The notes under the pieces: generated by a model
What the model was told of the DNA's origin: nothing
Database searches by the model: none
What the model saw: the letters and a program-made list of their open reading frames with translations, nothing else
In this document: positions 17,454 through 25,865 of the stretch, in pieces
How positions within the stretch are numbered: position 1 is the first letter of the stretch
How the letters are laid out: every line of letters begins with the position of its first letter
Translations under genes and position numbers: made by a program
NCBI GenBank assembly: GCA_017447875.1
Contig: JAFSMP010000019.1
Location: 1-64,000 of the forward strand
Direction of reading: 5' to 3'
Origin: Paludibacteraceae bacterium
GTDB lineage: Bacteria; Bacteroidota; Bacteroidia; Bacteroidales; Paludibacteraceae
DNA: 64,000 nucleotides

Positions 17454-18824
17454 TTATTTAAAGATCGGCATCTGTGAAATGGCATATAGAGGATAGACGT
17501 CAACGTGCCGAACAGCGTTTTCTGCTTCTTTGTCAGTATAGTCAAACTGTCCGAAATTCTCCAATGAACAGCGTAATGCATAGTCAAGCTTCTTGTTGCG
17601 CATAAAGGTCCATAAACTTTTCATTCCACCTTGTGTCTCTGCTTTGATTTCTATAGGCAGTATGTGCCCTTTATACGGTTCGAGATAGTCCACTTCCGAC
17701 TGGCTGCTTTTTTCCTGTCTCACCCAATAATACATCTCATGTCGCAGAGTGTCGGGCATATGTTTCATTATTTCCAATCCGGCAATCATCTCCACAATCT
17801 TTCCTTTGTTCACTAAATCTGCCTCATTGGCAGTCAGGATTTCTTCGGTTATATGTTGAATGGAACCCAGCGACAAATTGAGCAAGCGGAGTAATATACC
17901 ACTATCGAAAACCAATATTTTCTGATAAGTACTGTCTGCCTCGCTTCCTAACGGCAGACCGTTAGCGTCTGTGCGTGTTACAGGAATCAGTAGCCCTGCC
18001 ATAGTCAGCAGATTGAGTGCCTCACGGATCTTTTCGGACTTTTCAGAGGAAGCTTGTGCATAGATGAATTTGTTGGTTATCTGCACCGCCGCACTACGTA
18101 ATACCCGTCTCAAAAGTTCAGGATTGGCTTTCTTCTTGTATTTGGCGAAGTCGTCTTCATAAGAGATAACCAGTTGGTCTTGCAATTCCTGGCATTGCAG
18201 ATAGTCTCCTGTTTCTTCCCATTTGCAAACTACCTCGGGAAGGCCTCCTATCATAATATAATTGCGGAATTGCTGCACCAGTTTTTTATGAAAAGCCTCA
18301 TTAAGGGGGATAGTAGAGGCTGCCTTTTCCCGTTCTATGATAAGTCCGGCGTTACCAGTCGCTTTGAGAAACTCATCAAAGCACATCGGATACATGAAGA
18401 GTGATTGCAGTCGTCCGACACCAAAAGTAGGCAACTCCGCTAACGCAAATTCCAATAGTGATCCGGCAGCTATAACATGTAATTCCGGATAGTCCTCATA
18501 GAAAAAGCGCAAACTGAGAATGGCATTAGGACACGCTTGTATTTCATCAAAAAATAACAAGGTCTTACCCGGCTGTACGGTTTTACCGGTAATATTGGCA
18601 ATCTGCGACGCAATCACATGTGCGTCTAAATCGCCGTTGAAAAGGGCATGAAATGATTTCTGCTTGTCAAAGTTGATCTCTACAAAACTCTCAAACCGTT
18701 CTCCTAAATGGCGAACAGCAGTAGATTTTCCTACTTGACGTGCCCCACGCAGTAGTAATGTCTTGTGGTTGCTACGCTTGCTCCAGGTATATAGCGCGGC
18801 ATCGATGTTGCGTTCTTTGTACAT
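17454..18824 (-). CDS. DUF4143 / AAA_14-family ATPase
   Basis: A 456-aa P-loop ATPase. Walker A is GARQVGKST (near residue 27), Walker B is LLFFDEIQA (near 93), and the C-terminal DUF4143 domain contains the YWVRQEKSSQSEVDYL nuclease-like strand. Proteins of this kind are abundant in Bacteroidota, often multicopy and patchily distributed, and their role is not settled; an NTPase-nuclease with toxin-like or selfish behaviour is often suspected. It stands alone, with its own promoter and a leader of 33-bp tandem repeats, and lies between two copies of a 67-bp sequence, which suggests the gene arrived as a unit. Confidence 0.9.
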   Translation of the reverse strand: MYKERNIDAALYTWSKRSNHKTLLLRGARQVGKSTAVRHLGERFESFVEINFDKQKSFHALFNGDLDAHVIASQIANITGKTVQPGKTLLFFDEIQACPNAILSLRFFYEDYPELHVIAAGSLLEFALAELPTFGVGRLQSLFMYPMCFDEFLKATGNAGLIIEREKAASTIPLNEAFHKKLVQQFRNYIMIGGLPEVVCKWEETGDYLQCQELQDQLVISYEDDFAKYKKKANPELLRRVLRSAAVQITNKFIYAQASSEKSEKIREALNLLTMAGLLIPVTRTDANGLPLGSEADSTYQKILVFDSGILLRLLNLSLGSIQHITEEILTANEADLVNKGKIVEMIAGLEIMKHMPDTLRHEMYYWVRQEKSSQSEVDYLEPYKGHILPIEIKAETQGGMKSLWTFMRNKKLDYALRCSLENFGQFDYTDKEAENAVRHVDVYPLYAISQMPIFK

Positions 18825-18844
18825 TACTGTTTATCAGTATATTG

Positions 18845-18935
18845 GATAAAATACAAATAAATAATTTAGCGATTTCGGACAAAATACAAACAAATAATTT
18901 GTCGTTTTTGTACAAAATACAAACAAAAAATCGCT
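18845..18935. repeat. 33-bp tandem repeats in the ATPase leader
   Basis: Units start at 18845, 18878 and 18911 (the last truncated), each beginning GACAAAATACAAACAAATAA or a close variant. They fill the transcribed leader between the promoter and the ATPase start. The 33-bp length (eleven codons, about three helical turns) fits either a former coding repeat or a repressor array. Confidence 0.85.
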
Positions 18936-18936
18936 G

Positions 18937-18967
18937 CAAAGGTACAAAAAATCTTTTATACACGCAA
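18937..18967 (-). promoter_or_regulatory. Promoter of the DUF4143 ATPase
   Basis: On the minus strand TTGCGTGTATAA (18967-18956) and TACCTTTG (18944-18937), 23 bases apart. Confidence 0.75.
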
Positions 18968-19007
18968 GTTTTTGGGCAAAAAAAGACGTCCTACCTGCAC
19001 TTTTTAT

Positions 19008-20228
19008 CTATTTTAACCCTTTCGCCCATTTGCGAAGATAGATGAACCACTCCTCGGCAGTTGTTGCTACGGGGTGGTTTTCTTTGGTGGCGCCGCAACA
19101 GGTTAAATAGAAATGTGCCACGCACATTTCTGAACGCTGCGCTGTAGGATCGCTGTCGCTGTAAGACCGCTTCGCTGTAAGACCGGCACTTTCAGTGCCT
19201 GTAAGATGGAGCAGGCAGAGGAGATTGGACTTGTCCTGGACAATGTCGCCGGCATAGGCTTTGGGGATGAAGACGGCGAGACCGACGGTCTCTTTCGCAA
19301 ACTTGACAGAGTCGTTGACAGGCCAATCCGTACCAAACGACGCTAAAAGCGTACCGTTTGGTAATTGGATATTGGATATTGAAGATTGGAGATTTACTCC
19401 TTTCGCGGGAATGGTCTGGACGCCGGTGCAGAGACCTTCTACCGGCTCGCTGAGAAGGACATCACAGCGCATGTCGCGATGACCGGCTTTCATAGTGTAA
19501 CGGACGGTCATCTCCGTTACGCGACCGCTATCGCTGTAAGACCTTCCTTCGGACTGTAAGACAGTTTCACTGTAAGACCGCTTCGCTGTAGGAACCTGCC
19601 AGCCTTTTACCGCTACCTCTATCGTAGCTTGGTCCTTTTTCTGCGAGATGATGCGCTGACTGCGTTCCGCAACAGGTTCGATATGGCAAAGCTTACCATT
19701 GGTAATTGGTAATTGGTAATTGGTGATTTGCCAGTATTTGACAGAACCGACGCCTACCGTTCCTGATACACGCAAGATGTCATCACCGTAGCCTTCCGCC
19801 AGTAACGAGTCATTCGGATACCAATAGCTTTGCGCTAACTCCAACTGCGGCTTGCGCTTGCAATAGGGATCGATGGTCTGCTTCTTATCGAAATAGATCC
19901 GGTACGCCATCAGTTCGGACTCTACGGCTACGCCGTGATGGTGCAAACTATGATACGTATCGCCCTTACCGACATAGTTCGGTAGGGTATCGGTCCATTC
20001 GGTGATAGGGTAGCAATGACGCATTTTCTTGCCCTCATAGAGGACGGCGTAGCCTGCTCTGGTCGAATCGGCAGGAGTGCCGATTCGCCAGAAAGAGGTC
20101 GCTACTCGCGGGCTACAACCCGCGAGTAGATAGACCGTTGCACTCAAAGTCAAAAGACCGCTAACGCTCAAAGAAGAAAGCGGCTTTTTTCTTTCGACTT
20201 TTTTCTTTCGACTAGTTAATCTTAACAT
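19008..20228 (-). CDS. DUF4861-family lipoprotein, heavily interrupted by repeats
   Basis: A 406-aa lipoprotein (lipobox LLAGC at about residues 34-38) of the DUF4861 family, found near pectin-degrading enzymes; its GH28 neighbour supports that setting. Recognisable parts are YEGKKMRHCYPITEWTD, HHHGVAVESE and the C-terminal HPVATTAEEW. The gene is packed with repeats that keep its frame: GACCGCTTCGCT-type words at 19130-19205 and 19540-19600, word repeats at 19361-19395 and 19695-19729, and perfect palindromes at 19330-19362, 20064-20087 and 20102-20129. Its signal peptide n-region is made by a dispersed repeat shared with the FKBP gene at 43243. It starts 17 bases inside the GH28 gene. The fold may tolerate or be damaged by these insertions. 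Confidence 0.8.
   Translation of the reverse strand: MLRLTSRKKKVERKKPLSSLSVSGLLTLSATVYLLAGCSPRVATSFWRIGTPADSTRAGYAVLYEGKKMRHCYPITEWTDTLPNYVGKGDTYHSLHHHGVAVESELMAYRIYFDKKQTIDPYCKRKPQLELAQSYWYPNDSLLAEGYGDDILRVSGTVGVGSVKYWQITNYQLPITNGKLCHIEPVAERSQRIISQKKDQATIEVAVKGWQVPTAKRSYSETVLQSEGRSYSDSGRVTEMTVRYTMKAGHRDMRCDVLLSEPVEGLCTGVQTIPAKGVNLQSSISNIQLPNGTLLASFGTDWPVNDSVKFAKETVGLAVFIPKAYAGDIVQDKSNLLCLLHLTGTESAGLTAKRSYSDSDPTAQRSEMCVAHFYLTCCGATKENHPVATTAEEWFIYLRKWAKGLK
19014..19080. repeat. 67-bp repeat, right copy
   Basis: The 3' end of the DUF4861 gene; matches 17366-17432. This copy is in its native coding context. Confidence 0.9.
19130..19205. repeat. GACCGCTTCGCT-type word repeats in the DUF4861 C-terminus
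   Basis: Alternating CGCTGTAAGACCG and CTTCGCTGTAAGACCG units with a GGCACTTTCAGTGCC palindrome. In frame they encode GLTAKRSYSDSDPTAQRS. The same peptide start (GLTAKRS) is encoded by the repeats inside the MBOAT gene at 63911-63972. Confidence 0.8.
19361..19395. repeat. Word repeat in DUF4861 (ATTGGATATTGG type)
   Basis: GTAATTGG, ATATTGG, ATATTGAAG and ATTGGAG follow one another. The stretch adjoins the palindrome at 19330-19362 and stays in frame (QSSISNIQLPNG). Confidence 0.75.
19695..19729. repeat. Word repeat in DUF4861, (GGTAATT)3
   Basis: Three exact GGTAATT units and one GGTGATT. In frame they encode QITNYQLPITNGK. Confidence 0.85.
20064..20129. repeat. Two perfect palindromes in the DUF4861 N-terminus
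   Basis: CGAATCGGCA-ggag-TGCCGATTCG (20064-20087) and CTACTCGCGGG-ctacaa-CCCGCGAGTAG (20102-20129). Both lie in coding sequence around and just after the lipobox; the frame is preserved. Confidence 0.85.
20155..20213. repeat. Dispersed ~58-bp repeat forming a signal-peptide n-region
   Basis: Runs from AGACCGCT to CTTTCGACT and is nearly identical to 43180-43237 (one indel, a few substitutions). On the minus strand it encodes SRKKKVERKKPLSSLSV, the basic start of the lipoprotein signal peptide. Confidence 0.85.
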
Positions 20229-21753
20229 TCTCTACCGTCGGAGCGAGGGAGAAGGCTTCGCCTTTCTCCGGCTTGATGTTGACGTTGTCGATGACGAGGC
20301 CGTTCGTCTGGCGGAAGAGCGCACCTTCGGTGGCACTGATCGTGATGTTACGCAGGGTGACATTCTGGATCTTCATCTCCGGCAAGCCATTGAAATAGAT
20401 AGCGCGTTTGATATTTGCTCCTTTGACATTCTCGATGACGATATTGCGGAACGCAGGAGTCTCTTCGCTGGCCTCCGGAGCCTCGGCGTTCATACGTGCT
20501 GCGAGTTCTTCTTCGGTCTCTTCCCCTGCACCCTTACCGCCGTAGAAGAGGTCGAACAAGAGGCCTTCGTTGGGGATATTGACCATGTTAACACCATTGA
20601 TGAAGATGTTCTCTACGATACCTCCGCGACCGCGGGTGGATTTGAAACGCAGACCTACGTCCGTACCGATATAGAGGTTATTACGCACCTCCACATTCTT
20701 GATGCCGCCGGACATCTCCGAACCGCATACGAAACCACCGTGACCATGATAAACGACGCAGTCATCGACGATCACATTCTCCGTCGGGATGCCGCGGTCA
20801 CGACCGGGTTTGTCTTTACCGGACTTCATACATATCGCATCGTCGCCTACGTCGAACGCGCAATGTGCGATGACGACGTTCTTGCAGGATTCGACATCAA
20901 CACCGTCGCCGTTCTGGCTGTACCAGGGGTTGCGGACGGAGAGATTATTCATGACGATATTCTCGCAGCACATAGGATGGAGATTCCAAGCCGGACTGTT
21001 CTCGAAGGTCACACCTTCCAGCAATATGTTCTTGCAGCCTACGAAATGCAGCAGAACCGGACGGAGGAAGGACTTCACTACTTGCCAGAGGCTGTCATCG
21101 GTGATGACCGGTACGTTCTGGTCTACGCAATAACTCTGCGCAAGCAGCGACGCACTGTCCGGATACCAGATGTCGTTCACCACGATACCGCCTTTGTCCT
21201 TCAGATGTTTCTTCCATTGTCCCGGAGCCATCTTGTTTTTCTTCACGGGTCTCCACCAGTCACCGTTACCGTTGAAAGTGCCATAACCGGTGATGGCGAT
21301 GTTCTCTGCATCGAGTGCATTGAGCGGTGAGGTACAACGTTTGGTAGGGATGCCTTCGAACCACTCGTCGAAGATCTCGTACAGGTCGAGGTCATGACTG
21401 AATTGCACGAAACAGTTCTTCTCCGTGTACAGACGTACATTGGACTTGAGGGTGATCGGACCGGTGGTGTAGAGGCCTTCCGGGATGATGACCGTACCAC
21501 CTCCGGCTGCAGTGCAAGCGTCAATAGCCGCTTGGATAGCTTCGGTGGACAGCGCTACACCGGTGTTGTCGGCTCCGTACTCCAGCACGTTGAACGTGCG
21601 ACGCGGGAAAGAGGGTAAGATCACCTCCGGCATCTTAAACGAAGCGGACTCGGTGAGTTCGTCGATGTCGCTTTGCGTGGTCGTTTGGTACTTAGACGAA
21701 CAAGCGCCTAAAACGGCTGCGGTAAGCAGCAAGAAAAGTGTTTTTGCTTTCAT
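20212..21753 (-). CDS. GH28-family polygalacturonase-like lipoprotein
   Basis: A 513-aa glycoside hydrolase of family GH28 (right-handed beta-helix), predicted to cleave galacturonic acid chains of pectin by inversion. A lipobox (VLGAC, Cys18) anchors it. The family motifs are present: NGDGVD (Asp283), VGDDA (Asp304, Asp305), GHG (337-339) and RFK (369-371). The N-terminal strand FNVLEYGADNTGVALSTEAI is typical. An insertion rich in Glu/Ala (GEETEEELAARMNAEAPEA, around 400) is unusual but probably a loop. It forms a unit with the DUF4861 gene and overlaps truA by 4 bases at its start. Confidence 0.93.
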   Translation of the reverse strand: MKAKTLFLLLTAAVLGACSSKYQTTTQSDIDELTESASFKMPEVILPSFPRRTFNVLEYGADNTGVALSTEAIQAAIDACTAAGGGTVIIPEGLYTTGPITLKSNVRLYTEKNCFVQFSHDLDLYEIFDEWFEGIPTKRCTSPLNALDAENIAITGYGTFNGNGDWWRPVKKNKMAPGQWKKHLKDKGGIVVNDIWYPDSASLLAQSYCVDQNVPVITDDSLWQVVKSFLRPVLLHFVGCKNILLEGVTFENSPAWNLHPMCCENIVMNNLSVRNPWYSQNGDGVDVESCKNVVIAHCAFDVGDDAICMKSGKDKPGRDRGIPTENVIVDDCVVYHGHGGFVCGSEMSGGIKNVEVRNNLYIGTDVGLRFKSTRGRGGIVENIFINGVNMVNIPNEGLLFDLFYGGKGAGEETEEELAARMNAEAPEASEETPAFRNIVIENVKGANIKRAIYFNGLPEMKIQNVTLRNITISATEGALFRQTNGLVIDNVNIKPEKGEAFSLAPTVENVKIN

Positions 21754-22508
21754 AAGTATATGTTATTTGGATAAATGATTTCTACTAAACTGAGTCCTTC
21801 GGCGGGAGCCGAGTGCCCGGCATGGCACCTGTTGTGTGCTGCGATGACTTCACCGAACTGCTCCTCGGTCATCTTACCTCGCCCTACCTCAAACAGCGTA
21901 CCCACTATTGCCCGCACCATGTTGCGTAAGAACCGGTCAGCGGTGATGGCGAAATACGCTTCGGTGTCAGACTCTTGTACCCACCGCGCTTCGCGTACAT
22001 CGCATATCGTGGTCTTAGCATCCGTATGGGCGCGGCAGAATGAAGCGAAGTCCTGTCGTCCAAGCAGCATGCATGCTGCTTTATTCATCGCCTCAAAATC
22101 CAGTCCCGCTGCTACACGCGCATGCGTGATATAAAGGAACGGGTCCTTGCGGGTCGTGATCCGGTAGCGATAGGTTCGTGCCGTAGCATCAAACCGCGCA
22201 TGCGCGATGTCGATCACGCGACAAATCGACCGTACCGCAATCGAGTCGGGTAGGAGGCCGTTGAGACGATGGATCAATGTTTGATGTGTAATGTTTGATG
22301 TGTAATGTGTAGGAAGATCGAAATGCGCGATCATCTTATCCGCGTGAACGCCTGCGTCCGTGCGTCCGGCGAAGGTCAGTGACACGGGTTCACGGAAGAG
22401 CGTAGCAAAAGCCGCCTCCATCTCGGATTGCACCGTGTTTCCGTTCGGCTGCGTCTGCGAGCCGTGGAAGGAAGTACCATTATATGTGAACTCTATAAAA
22501 TAGCGCAT
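21750..22508 (-). CDS. truA: tRNA pseudouridine synthase A
   Basis: A 252-aa TruA, which makes pseudouridine at positions 38-40 of tRNA anticodon stems. FAGRTDAGVHA holds the catalytic Asp51; RFDATARTYRY and FLRNMVRAIVGTL are further family motifs. Length is normal, but the segment after AHFDLP (THYTSNITHQTLIHRL) is longer than usual and is encoded by a word repeat at 22277-22311. The start overlaps the flippase stop by 16 bases. Confidence 0.95.
   Translation of the reverse strand: MRYFIEFTYNGTSFHGSQTQPNGNTVQSEMEAAFATLFREPVSLTFAGRTDAGVHADKMIAHFDLPTHYTSNITHQTLIHRLNGLLPDSIAVRSICRVIDIAHARFDATARTYRYRITTRKDPFLYITHARVAAGLDFEAMNKAACMLLGRQDFASFCRAHTDAKTTICDVREARWVQESDTEAYFAITADRFLRNMVRAIVGTLFEVGRGKMTEEQFGEVIAAHNRCHAGHSAPAEGLSLVEIIYPNNIYL
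22277..22311. repeat. In-frame word repeat in truA
   Basis: TGTTTGATGTGTAA appears twice, followed by TGTGTAGG. It encodes the extra loop between two conserved TruA segments. Confidence 0.8.
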
Positions 22509-24001
22509 ATCTGTTGATTAATCTCAGGTGAGAGTTTTGCTTTGTAGGCGATGAAGGCACCGCCGCCGAGAATAACAAGACTGCGGAGGATGCTGTCGAG
22601 CCATATGTTCATCGATGGCATATACATCAACCATACATGGTTGATAGAGAAGAGCGCTACAAGCAGCACCAGGATGGTCCACCAGCGTTTGTCGGTCACG
22701 TGGATACGGCAAAGCGGGACTACCGTAGCGATACTGAGGATAAAATAGATGCCGTATGACAGCAGGTTACTCATTGCTGCTCCTTCCATGCCGTAACGCG
22801 GCACGAGATAGTTATTGAGGACAAGAGCACTGACGGTCAAAACCACGGACAGCAGCAGGCTGAAGGCGTAAAAACGACTGTAGTTAAGGGTAGTCAGGCA
22901 GATAGTGAACGTAGCCAAAACCAATTGACTGACGCCCAAGATAAGCACTACGTTTTTCGCTTGTGCGAAGGTAGCACCGTTGGGTAAGATATGGAAGATC
23001 AGGTCGATATTGACCCATATGGCCAGCAGGATGAACCCGCTGATAAGCAACATGTTACGCGTCACCTGACCAATCAGATGACTGCATTCCTCGTGGTTCT
23101 CTTCCTTCAGTGCCCGTGCCAACTGAGGAGAAGCAATAGCCGCTACGGAGCGGTTCGGCACACTGACCATCACCGCCATGTAGGTAGCAATAGCAAAGAT
23201 ACCGGTGCTGTCCAGACCCATCTTAGCCGTCACGAAGAACGACGAGAGGGTAGGAGCCAACACGGATGTGAGGGCAGAGATGATGAGGAAGCCCGAATAG
23301 ATCAGGTACTTACGTACGAGCGATTTGTTCTCCCGTAGAAAGTTCCAATCGGGGCGCAGGCTGATCGGTTGAAGTGAGAAGGAAGAATCGTTCCCTTTTA
23401 GGGAAAAGAAATAGGCGAGGTTGATGATCGCCGCTACCGCATAGTTGATGCACAGACCGATGACCAAACCGTCCAAGGAGATGATCCGAAAAGCGTACAG
23501 CAGGTAGATCGCCAGCAGTCCGACGCGCACGATCAGTTCCCGTACGGCACGCGGCACGACGATATGCATCAACACGTTACAGGTCGATTCGCAGATCGTC
23601 TGGTACAACATAAAGAACGCGATCGGCAGCACGAAATAGTAGTACTCAACGAAGAGCGGTGACTTATCGCCGAACCAGGCACCGAGCGGTACGCGGCAGG
23701 CCCAGTAGATGACCGCAAAGAGCATAAACCCGAGGAACGGAACGACCAGTGCCCAGAAGAAGAATCCGTGGTCGGACTCCTTGTCGTTAAAGTACGGATA
23801 GAAGCGGATAATACTGCTGTTGGTGCCTAACTGCGCCAGACCGATGAAGAGCGTCGCTGCATCGATAAGCACTCGTGCCAACCCGATTTCCTCGGTAGTG
23901 AGGAAACGGGTTAACACGAAGAACGTGGTGACAACGCCTACGGCGATGCCCAGATAGGTCACTATCGTGCCACGTATCGATTGCTTAGCGATGACGCCCA
24001 T
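22493..24001 (-). CDS. Polysaccharide/oligosaccharide flippase (MOP superfamily)
   Basis: A 502-aa membrane protein with about 12-14 hydrophobic helices and the N-terminal pattern SIRGTIVTYLGIAVGVVTTF typical of Wzx-like lipopolysaccharide or O-antigen flippases. It would move a lipid-linked sugar across the inner membrane. No glycosyltransferases are nearby, so its substrate is not indicated by context. It shares one base with the FKBP gene upstream. Confidence 0.85.
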   Translation of the reverse strand: MGVIAKQSIRGTIVTYLGIAVGVVTTFFVLTRFLTTEEIGLARVLIDAATLFIGLAQLGTNSSIIRFYPYFNDKESDHGFFFWALVVPFLGFMLFAVIYWACRVPLGAWFGDKSPLFVEYYYFVLPIAFFMLYQTICESTCNVLMHIVVPRAVRELIVRVGLLAIYLLYAFRIISLDGLVIGLCINYAVAAIINLAYFFSLKGNDSSFSLQPISLRPDWNFLRENKSLVRKYLIYSGFLIISALTSVLAPTLSSFFVTAKMGLDSTGIFAIATYMAVMVSVPNRSVAAIASPQLARALKEENHEECSHLIGQVTRNMLLISGFILLAIWVNIDLIFHILPNGATFAQAKNVVLILGVSQLVLATFTICLTTLNYSRFYAFSLLLSVVLTVSALVLNNYLVPRYGMEGAAMSNLLSYGIYFILSIATVVPLCRIHVTDKRWWTILVLLVALFSINHVWLMYMPSMNIWLDSILRSLVILGGGAFIAYKAKLSPEINQQICAIL

Positions 24002-25245
24002 TATTTGATCTCCAATAATTCAACCGTGAAGATGAGGGTGGCGTACGGAGGAATGGATCCACCGGCACCGCGCTCACCGTAACCGAGGTTATACGGGATA
24101 TACAGTTTATATTTCGAACCCACCGGCATCAACTGCAGACCTTCGGTCCAGCCTTTGATGACACCGTTGAGCGGGAACTCGATCGGTTCACCGCGTTGGT
24201 AACTGCTGTCGAAGACCGTACCGTCTATGAGCGTACCTTCGTAGTGTACCTTCACCGTCTGCTCTGCGGTCGGTTTAGCACCCTTACCTTGTACCAGTAC
24301 TTCGTACTGCAGACCACTCTCGGTCTCCTGTACACCTTCGCGTAACTTGTTCTCTTGCAGGAACTTCTCGCCTTCAGCCTTTGCCTCACCGAACTTCTTA
24401 CGCGAGATGACGGACTCTACGTATTGACCAGCAGACTGCATGTCGAACTGCTCGGTGTAGTTGTACAGACCATTGATGAAACCTTGTTTGATGAGGTCAA
24501 AATTGGTCTCCAGACCCGGCGTATTCAGCAGGCCGACGGGTTCTTGCTCGCGGATCGCTTTACCGACACTCTTACCCATGGATACCAACTGTGCGTTGTG
24601 TACATCCTCTTTGATGCCGATGTTCACGTTCTCGATGAACTCCTCAACGCCCTTGCCATCCTCGTCTTCTGCCAACAGATAGGTCTTGATCTGACCTCCG
24701 TTCAAGAAACCGAAGGCATAGTTGAGCGAGTCCAGTTTGTTCTTCAGTTCGACCGTCTTGGCAGCCTTGGGGCACTTACCGCTAACAGCCTCACCGTCCA
24801 GTGCTTCTTGCGAACTCTGGTAAGCGGCCATGAAGAAGGACTGAGCACCCTCTTGGGTCATGACGGTGGTGTCCTCATAGAAAGCGTTCACCAGACCCTG
24901 CAGGTACAGCTTGGCGTTGAAGGGCCACGAACCGTTCTCTGCCAGACCGTGTTTCTCAAAACCTTTGACAGACGAACCGAACTGACGACCGGCTTGTGCG
25001 ATCTCACTCAGTTTCTCGTCTTTGTCCTGGTATGCCATCTCGAGGGCATCAATGAACTCGGCTACGGCCTCGTCACTGCTGTCGTTAGACAGGTAATACA
25101 TCTTGATTTGCAGACCGTTGAGTAGACCTACCGCATAGTTGATCGAGTCGGTCTCATTGGCCATTTTGACATCTTGTGCTTTGTAACTGTTGCCGCAGGA
25201 AATCATCGCTAATGCGGCCAACAAAAAGATACTAAACTTTCTCAT
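24001..25245 (-). CDS. FKBP-type peptidyl-prolyl isomerase lipoprotein
   Basis: A 414-aa lipoprotein (lipobox MISC, Cys17). The first ~290 residues hold two related FKBP N-terminal-type regions ([13 protein letters not shown] and [13 protein letters not shown]), probably a duplicated dimerisation domain. The C-terminal ~110 residues are a full FKBP domain ([46 protein letters not shown]). It should assist folding of periplasmic or surface proteins. It is followed on the same strand by a flippase and preceded by a shorter FKBP. Confidence 0.92.
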   Translation of the reverse strand: MRKFSIFLLAALAMISCGNSYKAQDVKMANETDSINYAVGLLNGLQIKMYYLSNDSSDEAVAEFIDALEMAYQDKDEKLSEIAQAGRQFGSSVKGFEKHGLAENGSWPFNAKLYLQGLVNAFYEDTTVMTQEGAQSFFMAAYQSSQEALDGEAVSGKCPKAAKTVELKNKLDSLNYAFGFLNGGQIKTYLLAEDEDGKGVEEFIENVNIGIKEDVHNAQLVSMGKSVGKAIREQEPVGLLNTPGLETNFDLIKQGFINGLYNYTEQFDMQSAGQYVESVISRKKFGEAKAEGEKFLQENKLREGVQETESGLQYEVLVQGKGAKPTAEQTVKVHYEGTLIDGTVFDSSYQRGEPIEFPLNGVIKGWTEGLQLMPVGSKYKLYIPYNLGYGERGAGGSIPPYATLIFTVELLEIK

Positions 25246-25275
25246 TTGTGATTTGTAATTTGTTATTGGTTATTC
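25246..25275. repeat. Word repeat between the two FKBP genes
   Basis: TTTGTGA, TTTGTAA, TTTGTTA and TTGGTTA units. It fills nearly the whole gap between the two genes. Confidence 0.65.
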
Positions 25276-25854
25276 AATTCCTAAAAGTTCTACCGTGAAG
25301 ATAAGGGCAGCGTAGGGTGGGATAGACTGACCTGCTCCGCGCTCACCGTATGCCAGTTGGTACGGGATGAAGAACTTGTACTTCGAGCCTACCGACATGA
25401 GTTGCAGACCTTCGGTCCATCCTTTGATGACGCCGTTGAGCGGGAAGGAGATCGACTCGCCGCGACGGTAACTGCTGTCGAAAACCGTACCGTCGATGAG
25501 CGTACCTTCGTAGTGAACACGTACGGTGTCGGTAGCTTTGGGTTTCTGACCCAGTGCCGGTTCCAGTACTTCGTACTGCAGACCGCTAGCCGTGACCTTT
25601 ACACCTTCGCGTTTGGCGTTCTCAGCCAAGAATTTCTCACCGTCCGCTTTAGCGGCTCCGGCTACCTTGGCTTCCAACTCCTGGAAGAACTGGCCTAATA
25701 CCTGTTGTGCCTCTTGATAACTGATCTTGGGCTGCTGATGCGTAAGTACATCTTCGATGCCGGCTGCGAGATCCTGATAGTTCAGTTTCTCTACACCGCT
25801 ACCCATCAGGTTCTGACCCATAGAGAGGCCTAATGCATAACTGATTTTGTCCAT
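25270..25854 (-). CDS. FKBP-type peptidyl-prolyl isomerase (FklB/Mip-like)
   Basis: A 194-aa FKBP with the N-terminal dimerisation region (MDKISYALGLSMGQNLMGSG) and a C-terminal isomerase domain ([35 protein letters not shown]). It has no signal peptide, so it is probably cytoplasmic. Its isomerase domain is closely similar to that of the neighbouring lipoprotein, suggesting tandem duplication. Confidence 0.92.
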   Translation of the reverse strand: MDKISYALGLSMGQNLMGSGVEKLNYQDLAAGIEDVLTHQQPKISYQEAQQVLGQFFQELEAKVAGAAKADGEKFLAENAKREGVKVTASGLQYEVLEPALGQKPKATDTVRVHYEGTLIDGTVFDSSYRRGESISFPLNGVIKGWTEGLQLMSVGSKYKFFIPYQLAYGERGAGQSIPPYAALIFTVELLGIE

Positions 25855-25865
25855 AATTTTTTTAT

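Noticed and set aside
17360..17587. A 75-codon minus-strand frame ending in the DUF4861 C-terminus
   Set aside because: Only the last ~26 codons match DUF4861; the rest overlaps the DUF4143 gene in another frame. It is treated as a duplicated fragment, not a gene.
18845..18935. Possible small CRISPR array
   Set aside because: Units are directly joined with no unique spacers, and no cas genes are near.
18740..19045. Plus-strand 101-codon frame across the tandem-repeat leader
   Set aside because: It is open because of the 33-bp repeats; no start signal, promoter or recognisable protein.
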